A stretch of 64,000 nucleotides of DNA from Cunninghamia lanceolata (taxonomy: Eukaryota > Streptophyta > Pinopsida > Cupressales > Cupressaceae): contig BSBN01001807.1 of assembly GCA_027924645.1 (NCBI GenBank), positions 11,674,001 to 11,738,000 of the forward strand. The letters run 5' to 3'. A program made the translations under genes and the position numbers. This document shows, one piece after another, positions 12,101-24,100 of the stretch. A model generated the notes under the pieces. That model worked only from the letters and a program-made list of their open reading frames with translations. It was not told the origin of the DNA and did no database searches. Numbering within the stretch: the stretch's first letter is position 1; the number at the start of each line of letters is the position of its first letter.

Positions 12101-15100
12101 AATTACACGAAGCAGGTGCAATCTCCAAAGGTAATCATATGATTTTCATATTGCAAACACACATCCAAATACCCACAGCTGATGCAATTTGAACAAGTAT
12201 TCACAATCGAACTAAAGCAAATATAGTTCAGGCTAACTTTGCAAAATGACTTATCTTCGATAAATCATGAAAAGTATGAACCAAAAAGGAATTCATCAAA
12301 TATCTCAACATATACTCATCATATCAATGAACTTCTAATCTATTCTAATCTACTTGGAAACACATCTTCATCATCTTCAAGAAATAAGAAACCATGCGAC
12401 ATTCCAATACAACACAATTGTCACCAAGCTTCAATGAGAAATGCATTAGTCTTGGAAGAATGCTGAATTATATGATCAAACAAGAACACTCCAAGGTTCC
12501 TTTGATGTCAGGGCTTGACTTGTACGTGGAGAGACTCAGTGAATAAATGTGATCTTGCTGGTAATCACAAAGGGACTTCCTTCTTCATGAACATGGATGA
12601 AATTCCTTACTTCTTGGATGTGAATGAATGGAACTTCTCCAATCAAACTTAAAAGAAATATCAAAAGGAAAGGGTTGAGAAGGCTAATCTAAGGACAATG
12701 AAATAATGAACAATGCTACGATAGACAAATTCCCTTCGAAAACCTAGCTTCACTTCACCATGATAACCAACAATTACACGAAATAGGTGCAATCTCCAAA
12801 GGTAATCATATGATTTTTATATTGCAAACACACATCCAAATACCCACAGCTGGTGCAATTTGAACAAGTATTCACAATCGAACTAAAGCAAATGTAGTTC
12901 AGGCTAACTTTACAAAATGACTTATTTTCGATAAATCATGAAAAGTATTAACCAAAAAGGAATTCATCAAATATCTCAACATATACTCATCATATCAATG
13001 AACTTCTAATCAATTCTAATCTACTTGGAAACACATCATCATCTTCAAGAAATAAGAAACCGTGCGACATTCCAATACAACACAATTGTCACCAAGCTTC
13101 AATGAGAAATGCATTAGTCTTGGAAGTGATTACAACAATTTCATGAGTTCTCTCCAACATCTTAGAAGAACTTCCTCTACTCTACTCCTACTCTACTTCT
13201 AATGATCTCTAATCCTCTTCCAAATGAGAGAAGTGAGCCTTATATAGAGCTCAAGAATTACAATGAAGGGCCTAGATCAATTCAAGTAGCCAAGGGCCTA
13301 GATCATGCCATCTCAGCAATTAGTTACAACTTGCTATTTTTAGTACATAAGAGAGGCAATGAAGGCATGTTTCCCAAGAAGATAAAGATGAAATGGAATC
13401 TTTAGAGCATCTTCCACATGGGTGCCCTTTTTAACCTATTGTTTGTTGTAGATGCATTGAATGTAGTCAGGCGATGTGGCGAACTGTAATAGGATGGATG
13501 ATGTGTACATGCCACTTCAGCAACTCTTATGGATTCCAACAGTTAATTTAATATGCTTTTGGGCATATTCCCAAATTGCATCATCTGTGCGATGTCTTCG
13601 AATGTGATTGCTTTGATGAACTTGAATGTTTGGGGATGTATCCTTGCTGATTTTGCCTTGTGACTTTTGTACGTCGGATGTATATGATACATGTTGCTCA
13701 TTTGCCTAACTCTGTGATACTTCTTCTCCTTGCAGGATATATGTTGATCTTCTTTGAATGCTTTTTCATAGAGAGTAGCATAGATAGTGATTCTTCCTTC
13801 ATAACATGGAGTAGGAGACTTCTCTCAGAGACTTGAAAATTCAGGAAGAACTTGAAGTTTGATGGATGAACGTCCTCTATGATGCCGATGATGAAGTGTA
13901 TTGGCATGATGAACTTGAAGTGATCTCTTGGAGTGGTAACATGATGTCTCCCTTGCAGTGACTGCCTCCTGACTTCATTCCTTGCTTGAAGATGGTTCCA
14001 GGCGCCTTGCTCCTTGGATGACTTCTCAGCCCCATTGATGCTCCTGCAACATAGAGAAAGCAACCATTAAGCCATTGATAAACATTCAATTTCATAGCAC
14101 ATAGGAATCATTTCCAAGCATATTCATTGTAGTCGGTCATAATTGTAGTCGGTCGTAGTCGGCCAAGTAAATAATCATAAATTAATTAGTGTTGTTATGT
14201 TAGGAGTGTTATCGGGAATTAACCCCGACGGTTGGATAGTTATAGAGTCGTTGCCAACGGTTGGTATCTCAACCAACCTTGGCCAAGTTATATATTGGCT
14301 TAATACTTTGTAGTCGGGGCAACCCCACGACATTGTGACAATGTAGTGTAATACTGATATATTCAATGAATGGGAATGCTTTATTCTGTGCAATGCTGTT
14401 ATAATTTCATGCTCTGTGTTATGCACTATACTACTTAATTTTGTTTACTTCATATTCTGTGAAACACACCATATTGCGGTAAACATTTGGCGCCGTTGCT
14501 AGTTCGAAAACGGGTCGAGGGTGACAAGTTGATGACAAGTTGAGGCGTCCGATGCCATCGGATGACAAGTTGAGTCGTCGGAAACCATCAGACAAGTGAC
14601 ATCGTCAGGAACAAGCCGTCGGGTGTAACTAGCATCAAGGAAATGGTAGCGTAATGGGGCAACCAATTGACACCGATGAGGAAGTACAAGATAGAAAGCA
14701 CGTAGAAGAGATAATACAAGAATTTCAGGAAGAACGCGAGGGAAGCGACAGAGAAGAGAATGAACCCAGAAGCCGAGAAGATGAAGTAACTCAGGAATTG
14801 GTCAAACTGTGGTTATTATCAGTCGGACAATATGTGCGAGACGAATCTATCCGCAGAGAAGTTCCAGAGGAGGTTATTTCAGAGAACTTGCGTGTCAATA
14901 GCGAAGTGGATAACCTTTTGAACCGCATTCCTCGACTTCTGGCAAGGAACCTGATAGCCTTTCAAGATCTTCGAGAAGAGAGAGACAGGGAAGTGCGACG
15001 GCAACAAATTCTCAGAAGGTATGAAGAACGTCTGAAACAAGAGGAGGAACGTGACGATCGCCGTCCCACGCCGTACAATTGAGAAAGGGTAAGCATAATT

Positions 15101-18100
15101 AATGCCCATACAACTTAATAAGGACAAGAACAAAGTACCAGTGGGGCAAGCAACACCAGAAGAAATAGTGAGAAGATCATTGAGATTAAAGGAACAAGAA
15201 GAACGAAGGAAAACATTGAGACAAATTGTCAATGAACATCATCATGCCAACAAAGGAATTTTCAAGACACCACTAACAAATAAAGAAAAAGGGAATGAAA
15301 ATGAATTGACAGAAGAAATTGAAAATAGCATATGTTGCATTGGAGAGTTATCCATATCGGACGACGAAGGGCTGAGAGTTGGAAGATCTGAGCCTAAGAC
15401 CCCAGGGCAGAGGGAGTATCAGAACGAACCCGAGGAGACTCAAGGTGTAGAGGACACTGACAGAGGACGCGGGGAAGACTCGAACGTGGCCGAGAGTGCA
15501 AGTGACGCACCGGGACGTTGCGAGAGAACCAGTCCAGTCAGGCCCAACGCACAAGGAGGGCATCAGGGAAGGATGGTGACTCCGCCAACCGAGAGGCAGA
15601 AGCTGCCAAAATTTATGGGGGATGGGTCAGAAGATCTAGTACGACACTGTAAGACGTGCGAGACGATTTGGATAGCCAATGGGCAAGATGATGTGGACTA
15701 CTAGCTGAAAGCATTTCCAGCGACACTGAGAGATAGTGCCATCGACTGGTACACAGAGTTGGCCCAAGCACACAGGGCATCATGGAGATTACTTAAGAAA
15801 GCATTCCAAGACGAATTCAAACTTCTGAGGGATGATAGTGAAATTGTAGCGGAGATCTACAGTACGAAGCAAGGGAAGCACGAGAATGTGCAAACCTACA
15901 ATCGGAGACTGAAAGAATTGTTGGGAAAACTGGAAACTCAGCCGGCCGACGGGTTGAAGAAGCGATGGTTCATCGAAGGGTTGCGTCCATCGCTGAGAAA
16001 GAAAATGAAAGTCGTGCCTCCGTCATCATACGATGAAGCCTACAATCGAGCGATGGATATAGAGAATGAAAATAAAATATCCTTCCGAGGGAAAAGGAAG
16101 ACGGACAACGAGGAGAGTACGGATGACAACAGCGACAGAGAGTCCAAGACCGTGCAAGCACTCAGGAAGGACATGATGAGAATGATGAAAGAACTGAAGG
16201 CCGACAAGGAGAGTATGAGGGAAGCCAGAGAAATTTGGTGTACAGATTGCAAGGGGGGAGGTCATACAAAGACAAATTGTCCGAAAAAATTGTTTTGTGA
16301 TATCTGCCAAGTGATGGGACATTCCATCAAGGAATGCCCATACAATATGAAAGCAAGGGGTACGCAAGTACTATTCACTCAAGGAGAACCGTCAACCCCA
16401 CCGAACACACCACCAAAGCCCCAGTACAATAGCCATGCATCCCCTGGAGGTTACCAAAGCAATAGAAGTCCGAGAAACAGATTGCAGTATGACAGCAAGG
16501 GGCGACCTATGATACAGTGCCGACAATGCAACGAGTGGGGACACTTTGCAAAAGAATGCCCGAACAACAATTAGAACACAATAAATGCATTATGCAAGTG
16601 GTGTGGGCCTGGAGATCACGAAGAAAAAGATTGCCCGAAGCAAAAAGGGGTGAATATGATCAGTTTCAAGGAGAAGGATGAAGAGATCCTGGCGGTTACC
16701 CGAGCACAAGGAAAAAAAGCGATGTATCCAGATCCCCGGACCGAGAAGGAGAAACTTCTGGAGGCCAGGAAGGAAGTAGAGATGGCAATGGAAACAGAAG
16801 AAAAGAACAGAAAAATAACTACCGTACAACCAAAGTCAGAAAAGAGTATCGTGAACTAGGTGCTACAAACCACGGTATCGGTTAAGATAGCGGATCTTTT
16901 ACAGAGCATGCCGCAATTAAGAATGGCAATCTCGAAGGTGATGGAAGGGGAACCAAACAGGCAAACAAAGGAGGAAGACATCATAGTGGAGCCACTGCTC
17001 GAGGGAGAACAAGTCATCGACCCGAGACTGTTGGCAGTAAACAGTGGCAAGAACCCAACCGTCATACACATGGAAATCGGTGGATGTCATCTAACAAACA
17101 CAATAATCGACGGGGGATCGGGAGTGAATGTTCTGACAGAAGATACATGGAAGTGCTTGGGGAAACCTACACTATGGCCACAAAATTTCCAGTTAGTGGG
17201 AGCAGACCAGCACAGAATTAAAGCGCTGGGAGTGCTAATGGCTCAGAGAGTAAGGATTGGCACCCAACTTTTTCGATTAAACTTCGTAGTCATAACAGTA
17301 CAAAATGCGTCGTACGACGCATTACTCGACCAAGGGTGGTTGATAGCCGCCAAGGCCAACCATAACTGGAAAAGAAACACATTGTCAATAGAGAACAAAG
17401 GTAAGAAGATCGTCATAGATCTGAGAACACAGGTTGTAAGTGAAGAGTTGGCATCAGATTCCGATTCAGACGGAGGGGAGTCAGTTGGCAGAGGACCAAT
17501 AGAACCTGATGAGGAAGGAGTATTAAAACTGCAAGAATGTTCTGAGGATGAAATTAATTCCTTTAGTGGGCTCTTCCACTGGCAGATGGAAGACTATGAG
17601 TTCTTCAAGCCATAGTGTAACATGATTTCAATAAGAGAAAGTGGCGAATGCTCTCAGGCGACTAGTGAACCACTCGGCAATATCGACAATATTGGGCCCA
17701 GTGAAACATTGTTGATAAATGAAGCACTGGATGGATTGACAAACACTCGACCACTTGGTAAGAGGGAACCGGTAATGAGTGACAAAGGGGAGGAAGGTAA
17801 TAATCAGTCATAAGTAACAGAGCAACTAGTGGCAGAGACATGTCGACCAAAACAGACAAATCGACCAGGAGAGGCACAGAAAGAATATACAGAGGGTAAT
17901 GCCAAGATAGATGATACACTTGCACATAAATTTGAACCAGACAAGGTGATTAGGTATGAGGAGCCATTGGCAAGCAAGGTGAAATGGGGTGATGGAACTA
18001 ACGACGGGAACCCAGTATTGAAAACGCTGGCCAGAAAGAGACCATACAGAAGAAATAAGGACTATAGAGTATTTCAGCCGACTTGCAATTTTTTGGCGAT

Positions 18101-21100
18101 TGGTGAAAAGCAACAGAGGAAAAATGATGTTAAAAAGTTGGACAGTTTGCTGAACGTAGTATGCGGCTTCCGGAAGACAATAATTCGGGTTCCAAGAAAG
18201 ACAACAATTCCGGTCCCTGCCGATGATTACAAAATCACTAAAGTCGGAGTTGCAAATCGAACGTGGACCCCGTCAGAGAAAAATAGAAAAATCCAATTTA
18301 CGTTGAAATGGATGAAAAATTGGAAAAGACGAAAAAGATGAAATGTCGGGGAAAAAACAAAAAAAAAAAATTAAGACAGGCTGTATGTACGACCAGGCTG
18401 TACGACATACGGCCTTGCAAAAAAAAAGAGAACAAGTCGTATGCCATACGACCATACCGTACAACGTACGGCTGAGTCATACGACGTACAAGCAGGTCGT
18501 ACGGCGTACGGCCATACCATATGACGTACGGCCCCCCACTTACCCGTGCAAAATAAAACCCGCTCTTGGATAATTGCAGTTGTCGTACGGAAATAGGAAA
18601 GGAAGGAGTCTGAAAAAAAAATTCTGGCCGTACGAGGGAGGAACCTAGCGTCGTACATCGACCGTACACAGGAACACAAGGATTGCAAGGAGATTGTCAT
18701 ACATTGCTGATTGCTGTAAAGATTGTCCAGCAAGATGAGTGTCCGATTTTGTCAGAAAAATGATGTGCGCCATGAAGATCCGAATGGTTTTGAAGGTGTT
18801 ATTTTGGGCTTGGCGGCGGGGGTGCTGCCCCTCGACCCCGCCCTGTATCGCGACAGGGAGCGCGCCAGGGGCGCTGCCCCTGGACCCCGTTGGAGGCGTT
18901 GCCCCCAAACCCCCATCAAATCAGTACTATCTTGATCCAGTGAGCAACGGGGTGCAACATTCGCAGCATTCAGTGTGCTATCAGATTGGGTCCCTTGGTT
19001 GGTTGGTCTACTGGCAGGGGTTCCAAATGTATTGGTTCTATTTTTACACAGCTCCTACTTCAGCATTGTTGTCGGCAAAAGCTTACTTAATGTCACTTGA
19101 TGGTTTTCTGTCATCTGGAAGACGACTAATTTTGTGGGGGGATGATGTAGTCGGTCATAATTGTAGTCGGCCAAGTAAATAATCATAAATTAATTAGTGT
19201 TGTTATGTTAGGAGTGTTATCGGGAATTAACCCCGACAGTTGGATAGTTATAGAGTCGTTGCCAACGGTTGGTATCTCAACCAACCTTGGCCAAGTTATA
19301 TATTGGCTTAATACTTTGTAGTCGGGGCGACCCCACGGCATTGTGACATTGTAGTGTAATACTGATATATTCAATGAATGGGAACAATGCTTTATTCTGT
19401 GCAATGCTGTTATAATTTCATGCTCTGTGTTATGCACTATACTACTTAATTTTGTTTACTTCATATTCTGTGAAACACACCATATTGCGGTAAACATTCA
19501 TCATATTACTAGTCTAGGCGCAAATTTAGGTTTTCAGAGAAGTGAAAGTGCGCCTAACATATTTAGTGTGAATTTATGGTTTCGAAGCCTTGTGGATGCT
19601 TAAAGATGTTCGTTCTTGACAAAGTAAAGCCTCATCATCATTGATTCATGCCCTTGTACTTGAGGTGCAAATATAAGATTGTTCAGATGTGAAAATGCGC
19701 CTTGATTTGATAGGTGTGTATTTCAAATTGTATGGACTTTAGGAACTGTGCGTGCAATTTAGGAACTTATCAAACCCAAATAACCTCAAAATTTATAGAT
19801 TCAAGCATGTTTTCCCTTAAGCGCAAAAAGATGACTTTACAGGTGCAAATTGGCGCCTAATCTTGGGTGATTGAGTGTTGGACTTAAGTAATTGTAGGTG
19901 TGTTGAGAGGTCTAATTCTTCAAGGCGACACTTTCTTTTGCAACACATCATTTTCTCAAGGCGCACATTGATAGCTTTACAGGGGTGAAATTGCGCCTTA
20001 GCTTACTTGAAGCAATCTTAGCTCAGCTTGAACCTTCAGTATGTCTCCAAATGCACATTTGTCATTGCCAATGATGATTTCACAGGTTCTAACTCTAAGC
20101 GCACATTTTGACTTCTACAATGGCCTGAATGCGCCTTGACTTCCCTCTGTGATTTTCCAAAAATTTTCTAAGTCAAACAGTTCATGTTGATCCTTGGGCG
20201 CAAATTGGAGTCCCTGGATGTGTTTCCCTCCACCAGGCCTAGGCGCACATGGGTGATTCTACTGGAGTTAAACTGCGCCTTAGGCTCTAAGGTCACAATT
20301 CTTGAAAATTTCTTAGTTAGAACTCTATTAATCACCATTTAGGCCCAAATTTATGATTGTCAGTGATGATGTTGCAAGATTTTACCTTAGGCGCACATAG
20401 GTGATTGATTAGAAGCAAATCTATGCCTAAAGTCATTGTGCCATTTCCTTGCAAAATTTCCTAAGTTCAAACCATTTTGAGGATCAAAATATCAATCTTT
20501 ATTAAGGCGCCAAGGTTTCATGATAAAACCCTCCTATATTAAGGCGCACTTTGCTCACTGTCAGACTCCTAAATTGCGCCTTAATGTATGCTTGTCTTTT
20601 GTTAAGATTTCGTCTAAGTCCAGAACATGAGGTTGTTATTCAATTGTTTGAGGTGCAACTTACCTTGTCATTACTAAGCCCTTAGCTTCCACAGACTCAG
20701 AATTTAGCATTCTCCAAGAAATTATGGTTTTCCACACGAGGTTATAGATTCACACACCACCGACTTCATCATGAAATAAACCTAAGACATCATCCAAGAC
20801 CCATGGCAAAGCATTGGAGCTCAAAAATAGGGGTCCCCATTTGCAATGGGGCGATGTTGTGAAAACGTCACAACAGTTGGTATGGTGGGCTTCAAAATAA
20901 CAGAGACCAGTACAGCCCCACAACCACGCCTTTGCTATGGTCCTCAGAGCTCTATGTAACCAAGCTCATGAACTTAAAAAAGAGATTGGAAGTTGTCGAA
21001 GCAAAAGGACAGCTTGAAGAGTTTAAGTTAAAGGGAGTGCTAGAGGCTGGGCTAAACCTAGAGGTAGAAAACAAGAGGCTGAAAGATCAAGTTTTAAGCC

Positions 21101-24100
21101 TCCAAGGCAATATTGAAAGGGGGCAGCAAGAGCTGTTCAGTCTAAAGCATGAATTAGCTCAGATAAAAACAACAAATTGAAAGAGCCCAGAGTCAAAGAT
21201 AGTTGGCGATACAACTCAGCTGGAAGAAATTCGATCAGCTTTGGCAAGCATGGAGCTTTGCGAAAACCAGCTGAAATACCACATAGAAAAGGCCAAGTCT
21301 TGGGCACAAGTCGTAAATGGGGCCTCAAATGAAGAATTCATAGAGAAGGATGTAAAGAAGCAAATGAGAGAAGAAAAAGATAAGCACAACAGGGCTGTAA
21401 ACCTCATCATTAAAGGTTTGAAAGACTTTGGTGAGAAGGAGAGAAATGATATTCTAGCGCGAGACTTCTTTAAAGACCAGCTAAAATGGGTAAGTTGTAT
21501 TCAACAAGTTAGAAGGATTGGGAAGATAACAGAAGATGGAAGGAATAGGCATGTTAAAATAGTCCTAAGAAACATGGAAGACAAGAACGCAATCCTCAAA
21601 AAAAGAGGTTCACTTAGAGGCACCCATATCTTCTTAGATGAAGATTTGACATTTGCTCAACAAGAAGAGCGAAGGAAATAGTGGGAGAAGGTGAAGGCAG
21701 CGAGAGAGGCAGGAAAGTGGGCTTGGCTGTAAAACGGGAAAGCTCAATTTGGCAAGGGTATTTCACACAAGAAATAGGGAGTCGGGGGGGCCCCACACGA
21801 GTATCTACAATTAGTAAGCTCGAATTGTAGAGGTTACCCGTGGAGAAGGGGACCGGGGTTGGGGCCCATTGCGGAAGGGAAGGATATTATTATTACGGAA
21901 ACGCATGAGCACGATGGATGTAGAGTTTTAGATTTTGATGGTTTCAGCAAATTTTCTATTTGGAACAAAGAGACTGTAACTGGTAAAGGGCATGGAGGGG
22001 TTACGATGTTAGTTCGAGATTTGTGGAGTGGTACGATAAAAGTGGAAAAAGAGGACCCAAATAAGCAATTCATTTGGCTGATTTTAACAAACAGAGGTGT
22101 TTCCATCAAGGTGGTAGCATGTTACTTTGCTCCAAAAAAATCCAAGTTCTACAGGAAGAGTAAACTGGATAGCGAAGATCCTTTTGTTGCTTTGAAGAAA
22201 GACATTTTTGTCTTTAGCATGGTGGGAGACATAATGCTTGTAGGTGATTTTAATGCCAGAACTACAAACAACCAGTGCCTACAGTTGGACAGCGAAGAAG
22301 GGGTGGACAACAACCCCTTATGGCTTGAAGAGAGGGGGGACTAGCAGTGGGATAGGTCTTCCAATGACGATAATGGAATTGTAACTCATTTTGGGGCTGA
22401 ACTTCTTGGCCTCTGCAGTTTGTATAATTTAGTTATTTGTAATGGTATGAAATTTTGGCCGAAGTCAGGGGGTTATCACTTGCAAAACTTATAACGAACA
22501 AAGTGTGGTAGACTACGTAATCTGTTCTCAGGGTTCTTTACCTAGGTTGCTAGAGTTCACTGTTGAGAGTTGTCCCATCGAGTTGAAACATGATCATATG
22601 CCTCTGCATGTTAAGCTAGGCTTTCTCACCAGCAACCAGCAAGGCGGGCAGGGCCAAATCAGCGAAAATAAAGTTGGCATGCAAGGAAAGGTCTTGGTGA
22701 GTCGTGAAAATCAAGAACTTTTTGCTGCAGCTCTTGAACAGCACCTTCGGGAGGCAAAAAACCACACGAGGGGAATAGAAAACAGCACGTCGAGAGAATG
22801 TATCAGCAGCAACCTACTAATTCCTTTATTGCACACGGTGTTAAAGGTCTACAAGAGATCCCAACCTAAGAAGAGGCTTTCAAATACCTGCCTATCGAAT
22901 CCGTGGTATGACGAAGAATGCAAAGAGGCAAAGAGATCCATCAAAGGGAAGAAGGCTATCAAAGACAGCAAGAAAAGATATGAGCAGTTGATAAAATCCA
23001 AAAAAGAGAACTATGTGGCCTTTAGGAGGACGGAATTAATATCCTTGGGTAAGCACAACCCGAAATGCTTTTGGAGAGAGCTTCAACAAAAGATAAAAGA
23101 AACTAAAAATAATATTACAGGTGGTCAATGGTTAGAGTATGCGAAGCTTCTATACGAGAGGACACAGATGAAAGATAAACCTCCCATAGTTAACACGTTC
23201 AACGAGCTCTTCTCGGTAGAAGACATCAAACAGGGCATTATGAAATTAGCTAGCGGTAAAGTGCAAGACATTGATGGGTTGAAGGCTGAATTTTTAAAGT
23301 GGGGGGCTGATCTCCTTGCCCCGCACATCAAGCAGATCTTTAACAGCGTCACCCAAGAGGGCTTCCCGACAGAATGGACAACTAGTGTGGTTATTCCTCT
23401 CTTTAAAAGTGGGGATGTCAATAACCCGTCTAATTACCGTACAATCATGGTCAATCCTCTTCTGGGAAAGCTTTTTGGGAGCAGAATTGAGCGCAGAATC
23501 AGTAATTGGGGTGAAATAGAAGGAAAAAGAGCTAAAGTTCAGGCAGGTTTTAGGCCAAAGTACTCTACCATTGATCATTGTGTGACTCTAAGGCACCTCA
23601 TTGAGAAAGTGTGGGAGACCCAAGGGGGGGAAGCTTTCTATTGCTTCGTTGATTTCAAAAAAGCCTTTGACATAGTCCCTAGGGACAAACTTTGGAGTAG
23701 GATGGAAGAGCTCGGGGTTCCAGATGAGTATCGGGCGGTAGTTCATAAGCTTTATGAGCAGGTCAGGGCTAAATCAGAATGAAGGAGGGTTTGTCTTATT
23801 GCTTTGGCAGTGACATTGGGATCAAACAGGGCTGCCCCCTTTCCCCCACCCTGTTTGGCTTATACATAGATAAACTTGAAGAGTGGTTAAACACAACCAA
23901 TGGAGAAGGCATACGGCTGTCTATTTATGTGGTGAAGTTGCTTCTGTATGCCGATGATCTTATTCTAATGGCTAAAACTGCCAACGGTTTGAAGGCGCAT
24001 TTAAAGGCTTTAGAGCTCTTTTTCCAGGAGGTGGGGATGCAGGTGAATACTAGTAAGACCAAGGTCATGATTTTCTCATTAAAAAGGAAGAGGCAGCAGG

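Larger units (their letters stand above)
14128..19496 (+). mobile_element. Gypsy-C: non-autonomous Ty3/gypsy element (gag-protease only)
   Basis: Short LTRs (14128-14485 and 19146-19496), a perfect 5-bp target duplication TTCAT (14123-14127 and 19497-19501), a tRNA-Asp-type primer site, a gag with zinc knuckles, and an aspartic protease. No RT, RNase H or integrase lies between the protease and the polypurine tract. It sits in the right LTR of LTR-B, so it is the youngest layer of this nest. The tRNA-Asp primer and a separate ORF before gag suggest the Tat/Athila side of Ty3/gypsy, though without RT this cannot be tested. Confidence 0.93.
5328..20875 (-). mobile_element. LTR-B: LTR retrotransposon inserted in LINE-A ORF1
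   Basis: Two long LTRs (5328-8478 and 11702-20875, the latter enlarged by Gypsy-C and a tandem duplication) begin TGTTG and end CAACA, flanking a 3.2 kb interior. Flanking bases ACTGG (5323-5327) and GTTGG (20876-20880) fit a 5-bp target duplication with two transitions; removing it restores the LINE-A ORF1 frame. The interior ORFs and the LTR head read TGTTGTGACGTTTTCACAAC on the minus strand, so I orient it minus. No gag zinc knuckle, protease, RT or integrase was found, so it is non-autonomous. Confidence 0.85.
11702..20875 (-). repeat. LTR-B right LTR (5' LTR on the minus strand), enlarged
   Basis: It starts TGTTGATG at 11702 and ends …CGTCACAACA at 20875. It contains a tandem duplication (11778-13126) and the whole of Gypsy-C with its TTCAT duplication (14128-19501). 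Without these it is about 3.13 kb, close to the 3151-bp partner. Confidence 0.88.

Noticed and set aside
14175..14426. Antisense ORF in Gypsy-C LTR, repeated at 19183-19437
   Set aside because: LTR sequence; no coding signature.
18382..18536. CRISPR-like array
   Set aside because: Units are palindromic, diverged and without unique spacers of constant length; the context is a plant gypsy element.
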